From CAADGL01 sp964643885 (lineage in GTDB: Bacteria > Planctomycetota > Phycisphaerae > UBA1845 > Fen-1342), in the NCBI GenBank assembly GCA_964643885.1, contig CAZXUI010000049.1, positions 1 through 34,093 on the forward strand: DNA of 34,093 bases, read 5' to 3'. The notes beneath the pieces were generated by a model. That model had not been told where the DNA came from and ran no database searches. It saw only the letters and a list, made by a program, of their open reading frames with translations. The translations under genes and the position numbers were made by a program. Positions 8,295-16,242 of the stretch are shown one piece after another. Each line of letters begins with the position of its first letter. The first letter of the stretch is position 1.

Positions 8295-9314
8295 CTAAAT
8301 CAATCCATCCTGCCTGGCGATGTACCGCACCAGGTCGTTGATGCGGTTCGCATAGCCCCACTCGTTATCGTACCAGGAGACCAGCTTGAAGAATCGGGGG
8401 TTGAGCTGGATCGACGCCTCCGCGTCGTAAACCGATGACAGCGGGCAAGTTATGAAATCGGAGCTGACGACCATCTCGTTGGTGTAGCCCATGATGCCCT
8501 TCATCGGACCCTCCGCCGCGGCCTTGATTGCCGACCCGATCTCCTCCAGCGAGGTCTCCCTGGCCGTGCGCACGGTCAGGTCGACGGCCGAGACGTCCGT
8601 GGTCGGGACGCGGAAGGCCATGCCGGTCAGCTTGCCCTTCAGCTCCGGGATGCAGAGCGTGACCGCTTTCGCCGCCCCGGTGCTGGCGGGGATGATGTTC
8701 GCCGCGGCGCTTCGGCCGCCGCGCCAGTCCTTCCTCGACGGGCCGTCGACGGTCGGCTGCGTGGCCGTCATGGCGTGGACGGTGGTCATCAGTGCCTCTT
8801 CGATGCCCCAGTGGTCGTGGACGATCTTGGCCAGCGGGGCGAGGCAGTTGGTCGTGCAGCTCGCGTTCGAGACGATCGTGTGCTTGCTCTTGTCGTAGGT
8901 CTTCTCGTTCACGCCCAGCACGAAGGTGGGGATGTCGGCGTCCTTGGCCGGGGCCGAGATGACGACGCGCCTGGCGCCCGCCTGAAGGTGCTTGCCGGAG
9001 CCCTCGCGGCTGGTGAAGAGCCCGGTGGACTCGACCACGTAATCGACCTTCATGTCCTTCCACGGCAGGGCGGCCGGGTCCTTCTCAGAATAGCAGCGGA
9101 TCGTCTTGCCGTTGAGGATGATCGCGCCTTCGCGGTGGTCGACGGTGCCCTCGAAGCGGCCGTGGACAGTGTCGTACTTGATCAGGTACGCCAGCGCGTC
9201 GGCGGGGACGAGGTCGTTGACGGCGACGAATTCGATCTGCGGGTCGCTCGCCGCGGAGCGGACCACGAGACGACCGATTCGACCGAAACCGTTGATCGCG
9301 ACACGAACGGGCAT
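8295..9314 (-). CDS. gap: Glyceraldehyde-3-phosphate dehydrogenase, type I
   Basis: A 339-residue glycolytic dehydrogenase that forms 1,3-bisphosphoglycerate. It has the N-terminal INGFGRIGRLVVR Rossmann motif, and Asp34 after the second strand suits NAD. The catalytic Cys153 sits in SNASCTTNCLAP and the base is His180. The C-terminal WYDNEWGYANRI is present. The ATG at 9314 has AAGGGAG 6 nt upstream. It heads the glycolytic cluster gap-pgk-rpe. The divergent selenoprotein candidate lies 242 bp away. Confidence 0.97.
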   Translation of the reverse strand: MPVRVAINGFGRIGRLVVRSAASDPQIEFVAVNDLVPADALAYLIKYDTVHGRFEGTVDHREGAIILNGKTIRCYSEKDPAALPWKDMKVDYVVESTGLFTSREGSGKHLQAGARRVVISAPAKDADIPTFVLGVNEKTYDKSKHTIVSNASCTTNCLAPLAKIVHDHWGIEEALMTTVHAMTATQPTVDGPSRKDWRGGRSAAANIIPASTGAAKAVTLCIPELKGKLTGMAFRVPTTDVSAVDLTVRTARETSLEEIGSAIKAAAEGPMKGIMGYTNEMVVSSDFITCPLSSVYDAEASIQLNPRFFKLVSWYDNEWGYANRINDLVRYIARQDGLI

Positions 9315-9375
9315 AGTCGACTCCCTTCCGGGTGATAGATGGACGGCCAGCGGCGGCGGGCGGCAGCGCCCACCG

Positions 9376-9393
9376 CGTATGCGAGATCATACG
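9376..9393. promoter_or_regulatory. Inverted repeat upstream of gap
   Basis: CGTATG and CATACG are spaced by 6 bp, forming an 18-bp dyad 62 bp upstream of the gap start codon in the divergent region. It contains TATGAT on the minus strand, which resembles a -10 box, but I find no good -35. It could be an operator for a glycolytic regulator; no regulator is identified. Confidence 0.3.
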
Positions 9394-9556
9394 ACGGCCG
9401 GCCGCGCTCGGTGCGGCCCTGCCAGACCCGCGTGCGGCGACGCCCCTCGCCGCCGGGTAGCTTCGATCCGGGGTAATTCACTGTCAAGCCGCGTGCCAAA
9501 TGGCCCGGCCTGGGTGCCGGTGATAGACTTCTCCCGGCGGGTTTTGGGAGAGCTGG

Positions 9557-10375
9557 ATGAAGACCGAGGCCGGAGAGGCGGGCGGCGTGATGGAGGCGGC
9601 GGGCGAGGGCGCGCCGGAGGCGACGGGTCGCGGCGGCAGGCGCTCGCTGTGGCTGGGATTGCTCGCGACCGCTCTGACGCTCCTGTCTCCCGGGCTCTAC
9701 GTCGCGCTGATCGACAATCGTCTCGTGCATCAGACCGCGTGGCCGACGCTGCTGGTGATGGCGATTGCGTGCGGGCTGGCCTGGTACGCGTTCGACATGC
9801 GGCGGCGGCTCCGCTCGGGGATCTTCGTCGGACTGAATCTCGGTCTGACGCTGATGTTCGTTTTCGCGTTCTTCGGGCTCACACGGCTGCCGGCGGCGGA
9901 TGCGGCCGCTTCGGGTGGTCAGGCGCCGGGCTTCACACTGCCGGACGAGCAGGGCCGGCCGGTGGCGCTGAGCGAGGCGCTGGCGGGTGGGCCGGTGTTG
10001 CTGGTTTTCTATCGCGGTCACTGGTGACTGTCTTGCCAGGCGGAGCTCCGCGGGCTCGGAGCCGTTCATGAGAAGCTCAAGTCGAGGGGCGGCACGCTGC
10101 TGGCGATCAGTGTCGATCCGCCGGAAGAGTCGCGCCAGGTCGTCGAGCGGCAGAAGCTGTCCTTCCCGCTGCTGAGCGATGCGTCGGCGGAGGTGATCCG
10201 CCGCTACGGCGTGCTGCACGCGGGCGGCGGTCCGACGGGTGAGGACATCGCGCTGCCGGCCCAGTTTCTGATCGCACGGGACGGCACGATTCGCTGGCGG
10301 CACGTCTCGCAACGCGTTCAACAGCGCATGGACCCGGCGGCCATCACGGCCGAGGTCGAGAAGCTGCGGGATTAG
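9557..10375 (+). CDS. Membrane-anchored peroxiredoxin-like selenoprotein candidate (in-frame TGA)
   Basis: Reading through one TGA (10025-10027) gives a 272-residue protein. Residues 31-52, 60-79 and 88-108 are membrane helices. The Arg-rich N terminus and the RRRLR loop (82-86) predict N-in topology with the C-terminal domain in the periplasm. From about 122 on it is an AhpC/TSA-type thioredoxin fold: APGFTLPDEQGRPVALSE, then VLLVFYRGHW, the TGA residue (157), LSC and AELRGLG, then LLAISVDPPEE, SFPLLSD, YGV and QFLIARDGTIRW. In relatives the TGA position is the redox Cys of FYRGxWCPxC, so the product would have a UxxC site with Cys160 as resolving partner. The frame after the TGA stays open for 115 codons to TAG at 10373. 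GGGAG lies 6 nt before the ATG. No selA, selB or tRNA-Sec gene is in the window. A nonsense mutation or sequencing error is the alternative. Confidence 0.8.
10025..10027 (+). other. Predicted selenocysteine codon (TGA)
   Basis: The only in-frame stop between the ATG at 9557 and the TAG at 10373. It sits between FYRGHW and LSC, exactly at the conserved redox-active cysteine of the peroxiredoxin fold. Reading frame and protein similarity continue on both sides without a shift. Confidence 0.8.
10037..10064 (+). other. Candidate bacterial SECIS region
   Basis: Folded by hand, the GC-rich stretch just after the TGA can form two alternative hairpins. One pairs 10040-10043 with 10048-10051, with loop AGCU starting 17 nt after the TGA. 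The other pairs 10039-10041 and 10043-10046 with 10061-10063 and 10054-10057, with a 7-nt loop starting 20 nt after it. Both lie in the distance range known for bacterial SECIS elements. Neither has been evaluated energetically, and high GC makes chance hairpins common. Confidence 0.4.
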
Positions 10376-10445
10376 TGTTCAGCCGCGCGGTGTTGCGCGG
10401 CGCGGCGGACGTCGCGGACGGTGGCGCGATTCGTCCGCCGCGACC

Positions 10446-11213
10446 TCAGGCGACCAGGTCGCAGGCCGTGTTGGAGAAGCGCATGCGAAGCTGGTCGAGG
10501 ATTTCCGCGTGCCGCTGGCAGACGCGTGACTCGCTGACGCCCAGAACGGCGCCGATCTCGGCCATGGTCAGGCGCTCGTAGTAGTAGAGCGTGATGATCA
10601 GGCGGTCCTGCTCCTTGAGCCCGCGGGTGAGGAACTCGCGTATCAGCTCGCGCTCGGTGTGATCGACGGGGCTCGGGCCCGGGTCGGCCGGGGCCAGCGT
10701 CGTCGAGCGCCCGTCTTCGCGGCGGTCGCCATTCTGCTCGAGCGGAACGCAGTGCGATGCCATCACGGTGCGCTTCATCTTGATGAACCTGCCCAGGGTC
10801 AATCCCATCTCGCTGGCCAGTTCGCCCGAGTTCGGCGTGTGCCCGGCGGTCGCGGTGTAGCGCTCCTCCGCGGCGTTCATGGCGCGCTCGAAGTTGCGGC
10901 CGGAGCGGCCGAGGGGGTCGATCTCGCGCTGCCAGTCGCGGATGGCGCCCAGAACGCGCTGCCGGCAGTACGTTTCGAACTTGACGCCGCGGCTGGCGTC
11001 GAAGGAACCGACGGCCGCGATGAGGCCGTCGTAGCCGGCGCTGGCGAGCTCGTCGGCCGTGACGCGCGGCCAGAGGCGACGGGCCATGATCTCGGCGAGC
11101 TTGTGAACGAGCGGCAGGTAGTGTTCGATGAGGCGGTTGCGGTTGTCGGGGGTGCGCTTGCGAGCGTAGGCTTTCCAGAGTGTGCCGATGTCGTCCTTGA
11201 CTGTCCGCGCCAT
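10446..11213 (-). CDS. RNA polymerase sigma factor, FliA/WhiG (sigma-28) type
   Basis: A 255-residue sigma-70 family factor with regions 2, 3 and 4. Region 2 is seen as RNRLIEHYLPLVHKLAEIMA, then ADELASAGYDGLIAAVGSFD and GVKFETYCRQRVLGAIRDW. The ensuing DPLGRSGRNFERAM resembles the WhiG/FliA hallmark. The region 4 helix-turn-helix is LTMAEIGAVLGVSESRVCQ. The ATG at 11213 is preceded by AAGGGA 8 nt upstream. The upstream 250 bp are AT-rich compared with the rest of the window and probably hold its promoter. No flagellar or anti-sigma gene is adjacent, so the regulon is unknown; group 3 alternative sigma is the safe call. Confidence 0.9.
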   Translation of the reverse strand: MARTVKDDIGTLWKAYARKRTPDNRNRLIEHYLPLVHKLAEIMARRLWPRVTADELASAGYDGLIAAVGSFDASRGVKFETYCRQRVLGAIRDWQREIDPLGRSGRNFERAMNAAEERYTATAGHTPNSGELASEMGLTLGRFIKMKRTVMASHCVPLEQNGDRREDGRSTTLAPADPGPSPVDHTERELIREFLTRGLKEQDRLIITLYYYERLTMAEIGAVLGVSESRVCQRHAEILDQLRMRFSNTACDLVA

Positions 11214-11463
11214 AAGTCCGTCCCTTCCCTGAATGACTTCTCTATGAAGTCGGAATGAGTACGCAACGCGTGGCCGCACCGAATTCGGCCTGTTGTCGCG
11301 TATGGATCAGATCGATCATTTCGGTGACCAGGTTTAACAAATTAACACCGTCTGGCAGTTTCGACTTTATCTATCTTACCACATCCATGGTCGGAGTGGT
11401 AGAAATTTTCGGTCCAGTTGGAAAATCTGGGAATACGGCCGGGTGCGCCGGGTGGTCCGGCGG
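11214..11463. promoter_or_regulatory. AT-rich leader region of the sigma factor gene
   Basis: A 250-bp intergenic stretch between GH3 and the sigma factor. Around 11320-11430 it is much richer in A and T than anywhere else in the window, as expected for a promoter or regulated leader. I could not find a convincing pair of -35 and -10 boxes by eye on the minus strand. A 70-codon plus-strand frame here (11255-11467) has no recognisable product. Confidence 0.4.
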
Positions 11464-13128
11464 TTAGCGGGCAGTGGGGGCTGGAAGCTGGGAAAGAAGC
11501 CTGTCAGAATGCTCTAAACTAAGCAGGGAAGGCCGTTTATATTGTTCAGGCGTGGATCCTCGACTGGCCAGGAGGAGCCGGTCGAGCGAGGTGAAGAAAT
11601 CGCTCCCGACTGATTGAAAAACCAGCGGGCCGAGCCGGTCGGATTCTCGGCGGGAGGCATATTCGTCGTTGATCCGGGCCAGCGCGGCGTCGAGCGTTTC
11701 CCCCAAAGCGCCCAGATTAACATCCGCCGCCCGCAACTCGTAGAACGGAGGGTCGCCCCAGCGGGCCGCCAGCAGGAAGTCGGCCGGCTCCCTGCCCAGC
11801 CGCCGACAGGCGACGCACATCGCTTCGACCACCTGGTTTTCCGTGAGCTTCTCGCCCGCGAGCGAGGAAACACGCCCGGCCCGGTAGCGGAACTCCAGCA
11901 GCGGCGCACCGGCCACGTAGCCGTGGACGCGGACCACATCGTCCAGGCGGTAACGTATTAGGCCAGCAGTATTTGTGAGCACGACGGCGTAGTCGCGGCC
12001 GGGCTCCAGCTCGTGCGGCAGGAGCGCTTCGGGCAGCGCCGCGTCGGTCTGGTCCGCGGGGATGAACTCGAACGCGGCCGAAAGCGGGTCGAGGACGCCG
12101 GCCGGCGTGCCGTCGTCGAGGGGGATTGTGACGCGACCTTCGCTGGCCAGCAGGCCCACATCGCGCACCGGCAGCGGCCCCCACCAATCAGCCATCCGGG
12201 GCAGGTAGTGGCCCAGGCTGCCTCCGGTCCAGCAGGCGACGAAGACCAGGTTCCAGTAGTCGCGCGGGGCGAGCCGGCCGGTGCGGGCGCGGATGCGGCT
12301 CAGCTCGGCGGCTCGGGGCGGATTCGGACGAAGCCGCGTCTCGAGCGCCTTGCGGAGCGAGTCGTCCGTGACCAGCTCGCGGCTGAGGGTGCCGTCGTGC
12401 ACGTCACGGATCAGCCGCTCGCTCTCTTCATCCGCGACCTGGGCGATGCGGATTAGCGTGGCGGGGTTGGCGGTGATCGCGAAGGCTACGTCGCGGACGA
12501 TGCCGAAGCGGACGAGCGTGTAGTAGCGGGCGCGCGCGTCGGAGACGGCCGCGATCTGGGGCGTGCCGACGTAGTAGCGGCGGACGATGCCTTTTTGCAT
12601 GCGGGCGAGCAGGCCGGTGATTGCGCCGATTGGGACGCCGGCGGGCGAGTGGCTCTCGTCGTAGCGGCCGCTGCTCTGGAAGATCGGCCGCAGGATGGCG
12701 CTGGGGTGGTCCGTCAGCATCTTCAGGCCGAAGGTGTTCCAGCCGCGGCGATACTCGCGGACGAACTGCGGTGTGACGGGAATGAGCTTGCGTCTGGAGG
12801 TCGTTCCGCTGCTGGTGGCGAACATCAGCAGCGGCTGGCCGGGCCGAAACAGCGCCCCCGTGTCGCCCCCGACGACGCGGTCGATGTAGGGCCGGAGGTC
12901 CTCGTAGCTGGTCAGGGGGACGGCCCGCCGCAGGTCGTCCATGGTGCGGACGCGGGCCAGATCATAGCGCCGGCCGAAGTCGCTGTCGCGCACGAGGCTG
13001 AGCGATTCGGCGAGGGCTCGCTGCTGCGCGGCGGCCAGGGTCGCCAGGCTGCGCTCGAAGCGAGCGAAGACGCGGCGGGCGTGCCAGGCGGCGAGGCGGG
13101 CGGCCAGATGATCGAGGAGCGTCGGCAT
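11464..13128 (-). CDS. GH3 family protein (acyl-adenylate/amido-synthetase type)
   Basis: A 554-residue protein of the GH3 family, best known in plants as acyl-acid-amido synthetases that adenylate a carboxylic acid and join it to an amino acid. Bacterial members occur in planctomycetes and others, with unknown substrates. Seen are an N-terminal DFGRRYDLARVRTMDDLRR segment and VPLTSYEDLRPYI. The adenylation P-loop-like FATSSGTTSRRKLIPVT follows at about 106-122. Later come the TNTAGLIRYRLDDVVRV segment and a C-terminal GEKLTENQVVEA subdomain. Length is normal. The ATG at 13128 begins the conserved N terminus. It is followed by the AT-rich sigma leader and preceded by the alpha/beta hydrolase 117 bp away on the same strand. 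Confidence 0.88.
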   Translation of the reverse strand: MPTLLDHLAARLAAWHARRVFARFERSLATLAAAQQRALAESLSLVRDSDFGRRYDLARVRTMDDLRRAVPLTSYEDLRPYIDRVVGGDTGALFRPGQPLLMFATSSGTTSRRKLIPVTPQFVREYRRGWNTFGLKMLTDHPSAILRPIFQSSGRYDESHSPAGVPIGAITGLLARMQKGIVRRYYVGTPQIAAVSDARARYYTLVRFGIVRDVAFAITANPATLIRIAQVADEESERLIRDVHDGTLSRELVTDDSLRKALETRLRPNPPRAAELSRIRARTGRLAPRDYWNLVFVACWTGGSLGHYLPRMADWWGPLPVRDVGLLASEGRVTIPLDDGTPAGVLDPLSAAFEFIPADQTDAALPEALLPHELEPGRDYAVVLTNTAGLIRYRLDDVVRVHGYVAGAPLLEFRYRAGRVSSLAGEKLTENQVVEAMCVACRRLGREPADFLLAARWGDPPFYELRAADVNLGALGETLDAALARINDEYASRRESDRLGPLVFQSVGSDFFTSLDRLLLASRGSTPEQYKRPSLLSLEHSDRLLSQLPAPTAR

Positions 13129-13245
13129 CGTGCGTACGTTCCCGGGGGTCGCAGTGCGGATTATTCACGAGACGGCGCGTGCGGGCCAGTCGTGGGTAGA
13201 AGTCGAAGGCGGATACGCCCGTGTGAGAGGCCGTCGGATCGCGGC

Positions 13246-14307
13246 TCACGAATCGGCCGAAGCGGCAGATGCGGCGTGTGCCGTCGGCTCTGGGATCGCC
13301 TCGGCCTGGGGGCCGAAGCCGAGCCGATAGGGGGGTTCGAGCTCGACGCTCGCTCCGGGCAGGTGAGCGAGGTGGCGGTCGAAGAAGGCGATGGTCAGCC
13401 GGGCGTAGACGTCGGGGTGCAGCGCGACGGCCTGATTGTGCCGTGCGCCTGGGGCGATCCAGAAGTACTTTGGCTGTCCGGCGACTGCGTAGAGCTTGCG
13501 GCTCTGATCGACAGGCAGGTAGGAGTCCTTCTCGCCGTGGATGAAGAGCATCGGCCGCGGGGTCATGCGGGCGAGACTTTGCATGACCGAGGGAAGAAGG
13601 CAGCGGAAAGCGCGGCGTGCGGCGAGCATGAGCGTGCGGCGCATGAAGCGCCAGAAGGCGGGCGGGTGGCCCTCGTAGGGCATGCCGGGGGAGACGAAGA
13701 TCGCGGCCCAGCGTTTGAGGAAGTACTCGATGCAGTTGTCGGTCGAGTAGGCGCCGTCGGCGACGACGGCGCGGACGTGCGGATCGGCGGCGGCGGCCAG
13801 GATCGCGGCGCAGGCGCCGCGGGAGATGCCGAAGACGCCGATTTCGTCGGGCAGGTCCTGGTCGCGCAGGTGTGCGCGAACGTAGGCGACGGCGCCGAGC
13901 ATGTCGTGCATGTCGTGGTTCGTGATCCACTGCCGCGGCGTATAGCCGGGCTCGCAGGGGGACTGGCCGTGGCCGCGGAAATCGAAGGAGAAGATGTCGT
14001 AGCCGACCTGCTGGAGCGGGCGGCAGTAGCGCCCGCAGGAGTACATGTCGGAGCAGAATTCGTGGGCGAAGATGATCAGTCCGCGGCGGGGGACCTCCGG
14101 GTTGCCGCGGATGAGCATGCCGCGGAGCTGCTGGCCGTCGACGGCGGGGAAGGTGATCGGCTCGCCGACAAGGCGGGCGTAATCGAGCGGGTTGCGGGTC
14201 AGCGGCGGCGTCGTCGTGCGCAGGATGTTGAGGGCGATGCGCACGTACTTGCCGATGACCAGCGCGGGGACGAGCAGCAGCACGGTGACGGTCAGGACGA
14301 TCGCCAC
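13246..14307 (-). CDS. Membrane-anchored alpha/beta hydrolase
   Basis: A 353-residue alpha/beta hydrolase with an N-terminal hydrophobic anchor (residues 2-19). The catalytic triad is visible: Ser162 in GISRG, Asp261 in HGEKDSYLP and His290 in ARHNQAV; an FRGHGQS turn lies at 110-116. It resembles dienelactone-hydrolase/serine-aminopeptidase-like esterases; the substrate is unknown. The GTG start at 14307 lacks a good Shine-Dalgarno sequence. The frame stays open upstream with more hydrophobic codons, and a CTG at 14355 has GGAG 8 nt before it, so the true start may be non-canonical. The Pro/Ala-rich last 30 residues are probably disordered. Confidence 0.85.
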   Translation of the reverse strand: MAIVLTVTVLLLVPALVIGKYVRIALNILRTTTPPLTRNPLDYARLVGEPITFPAVDGQQLRGMLIRGNPEVPRRGLIIFAHEFCSDMYSCGRYCRPLQQVGYDIFSFDFRGHGQSPCEPGYTPRQWITNHDMHDMLGAVAYVRAHLRDQDLPDEIGVFGISRGACAAILAAAADPHVRAVVADGAYSTDNCIEYFLKRWAAIFVSPGMPYEGHPPAFWRFMRRTLMLAARRAFRCLLPSVMQSLARMTPRPMLFIHGEKDSYLPVDQSRKLYAVAGQPKYFWIAPGARHNQAVALHPDVYARLTIAFFDRHLAHLPGASVELEPPYRLGFGPQAEAIPEPTAHAASAASADS

Positions 14308-14553
14308 CAGGGCCCAGTTGCGCAGCAGAAGCTCGAGGACGGTTAACGCCAGCAGGGCCGAATCTCCTCGAATCGTCTCGACGAGGCGCTCGCCGCGACC
14401 GCGGGCGGCGATAACGCTGCGGGATGATAGGCAACGCGGCCGGATCGGCCAAGCGCCTCCGGGGCTCCCGCGCGTCGCTTGGATGCGGACCTGGCGGTGG
14501 GCGTTACGGCCGGCGGGGGCGGCGCTGGACCTTCGGCGCGGGCACGGGAGCCG

Positions 14554-16080
14554 CTAGGGCTGTCCGTAGTTCGTCAGCAGGATGACGAGGTCGTTGAAGT
14601 CGACGTCGCCGTCGCCGTCGATGTCCTCCGGGCCGCAGCCGCTGGTGCAACCGTAGGCGCTGAGCAGCAGCACGAGGTCGTCGAAATCCACGTCGCCGTC
14701 GCCGTCGATGTCGCCGTCGGTTCCGCCCGCGACGACCTCGCCGCTGAGCATGACGACGCGGGCGGGGTCTTCCGGAGCGGTCGAGCTGATGGTCAGCGTG
14801 CCGCTGACCGGGCCGGGCGTCGAGGTATCCATCGAGACGGTATGGTCGTTGCCGCCGCCGCCGGCCGGCTCGACAAAGACGCCGGGGGGCGCGGAGAAAC
14901 CGCTGCTGGCGACGAAGTTGTAGCGCAGATCGGAGATGCCCGCGGCCGTCCAGAGCGCCACGTCGCCGCTGTTCGTGACGGTCAGCGTCTGCTCGGCGAG
15001 CGAGCCCTGCGGGACCTGTCCGAAGTCGATCACGAGCGGCGAGTCGATCTTGGCCGGGACGCGCAAGTCGACGAAGACGGGCAGATGGCCCTGCCCGTCG
15101 GCGGCGTTGAAGAGCGCCTGGGCGATCACGGGTCCGACCATCTGGTTGTTGTTGATGGTGATGCTCGTGTTGAAGCTGGTGCCGTCGTTGCCCCACGAGC
15201 GATAGGAGTGATTGGGGTCGTTCCAGGTGGTGGTGCTGTAGGGCGCGGCGGTGCCGATGTACTCGATTCCGTCGCCGTCCAGAAGGCCGGCGCCGACCAG
15301 AATCTGGTCGTGGCGGTCATCCATGCCGCCTGGTCCGGCGGGGTCCTGGGTGTGGACGAAGCGATAGGAGGAGGTGTTGTTCCAGTTGCCCGGCGTGCGG
15401 ATCGGGTCGAAGAAGCGGCCGGCGTTGTTGGCCTGCGGGGCGGTCAGTTCCTGGTAGGCCGCCTCGGTCGAGGTCTGGATGTTGAAATCGCCGCCGAGCA
15501 GGAAGCTCCAGGCGGGGTCGAGCGTCTCGGCGTTGTCGCGAATCCGCTGCGCCTCCGTCAGCCGCCGCATGTCGTCGTCGCTGCCGCTCTCCTGGGCCTT
15601 CATGTGCGAGCTGTAGAGCGCCAGATGCGCGGCGGGCGTGTCGTAGCCGTTGAGCTTGACGACGTAGCGCATCGTGTTCCGCGGCGGGTTCGGCGACGGT
15701 CCGCCGCTGGAGATCACCTGCACGTTGACCAGCGAGACCTTGCTGGTGCGATAGAAGAATGCGCTGTCCGTGCCCGGGCCGTCGACGAAGGGAGCGGCCA
15801 CCCAGTCGCCCGGACTGTCCGCGGCGTCGTTGAGCAGATCGCGGAAGTTGACCAGGGCGGCGGTGCTCATGAACTCCTGACAGACGAGTACGTCCGGCGA
15901 GAGCGAGCGGCCGTCGAAGACGCCGTAGATGGCCGTCTGAAAGTCGTCGTCCCTCGGGCTGGGGACCGTGTCGTCGTAGAAGGTGACATTCCAGGTGGCC
16001 ACGCGAAGCTGGGCCGAAGCAGGCCCGACGCCCAGGGCTGCCGCACCCAGGACGATCCACCGCAGGATCGAAAACCGCAC
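14554..16080 (-). CDS. Secreted endonuclease/exonuclease/phosphatase-like protein with dockerin-like tail
   Basis: A 508-residue secreted protein with a signal peptide ending near ASA (22-24). The EEP fold follows: LRVATWNV, VCQEF, YSSHMKA, LLGGDFNIQTS, HDQILVG and a final GHLPVFVDL. In most EEP enzymes the last motif is SDH; here Gly replaces the Asp. A beta-rich choice-of-anchor-D-like domain follows, from about SPLVIDFGQVPQGS to MLSGEV. Two calcium-loop repeats close the protein (DIDGDGDVDFDDL and DIDGDGDVDFNDL), each followed by LLxxYG. The GTG start has AGGAGG 8 nt upstream. Nuclease or phosphodiesterase activity outside the cell is likely but unproven. It is the last of three same-strand genes sharing this tail. 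Confidence 0.85.
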   Translation of the reverse strand: MRFSILRWIVLGAAALGVGPASAQLRVATWNVTFYDDTVPSPRDDDFQTAIYGVFDGRSLSPDVLVCQEFMSTAALVNFRDLLNDAADSPGDWVAAPFVDGPGTDSAFFYRTSKVSLVNVQVISSGGPSPNPPRNTMRYVVKLNGYDTPAAHLALYSSHMKAQESGSDDDMRRLTEAQRIRDNAETLDPAWSFLLGGDFNIQTSTEAAYQELTAPQANNAGRFFDPIRTPGNWNNTSSYRFVHTQDPAGPGGMDDRHDQILVGAGLLDGDGIEYIGTAAPYSTTTWNDPNHSYRSWGNDGTSFNTSITINNNQMVGPVIAQALFNAADGQGHLPVFVDLRVPAKIDSPLVIDFGQVPQGSLAEQTLTVTNSGDVALWTAAGISDLRYNFVASSGFSAPPGVFVEPAGGGGNDHTVSMDTSTPGPVSGTLTISSTAPEDPARVVMLSGEVVAGGTDGDIDGDGDVDFDDLVLLLSAYGCTSGCGPEDIDGDGDVDFNDLVILLTNYGQP

Positions 16081-16158
16081 TGCCTCTGCCTCCTGCCGCG
16101 CCCGAGCCGGCGCGGCGATGCATCCCGTTTTCCCCGGTTATCCCCCGAGGAAACGCAG

Positions 16159-16164
16159 ATTATA
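16159..16164 (-). promoter_or_regulatory. Possible -10 box for the EEP-like gene
   Basis: A perfect TATAAT on the minus strand about 80 bp upstream of the GTG at 16080. No good -35 is seen 16-18 bp further up, where a strong hairpin lies instead, so the promoter call is tentative. Confidence 0.35.
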
Positions 16165-16169
16165 ACGAC

Positions 16170-16214
16170 CGGCGGCCGGATCCGGAGCATTTTTCTGCTC
16201 CAGTCCGGCCGCCG
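16170..16214 (-). terminator. Strong interrupted hairpin between two secreted-protein genes
   Basis: An 11-bp outer stem (16170-16180 with 16204-16214) is perfectly complementary. After a small internal loop comes a 6-bp inner stem (GGAGCA with TGCTCC) with a six-base T-rich loop. It starts 29 bp downstream of the stop of the 661-residue secreted protein. It lacks a following T-tract but is well placed as a terminator or 3' end stabiliser. Confidence 0.5.
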
Positions 16215-16242
16215 ATCCGGGTCCGCCATGGAAGCGGGAGCC

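Noticed and set aside
10193..10375. Separate small gene starting at GTG 10193
   Set aside because: It is the in-frame C-terminal part of the selenoprotein candidate; the thioredoxin-fold sequence continues upstream without a break except the TGA.
9557..10375. Frameshifted or decayed pseudogene
   Set aside because: There is no frameshift, only one stop, and it falls exactly at the catalytic Cys position with intact flanking motifs, which random decay would rarely produce.
11255..11467. 70-codon plus-strand frame in the AT-rich region
   Set aside because: It has no ribosome site and no similarity that I recognise; the region is better explained as a leader of the sigma factor gene.
12595..14346. 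583-codon plus-strand frame
   Set aside because: It is antisense to the GH3 and hydrolase genes, with low-complexity Gly/Ala/Val/Asp/Arg composition typical of GC-rich shadow frames.
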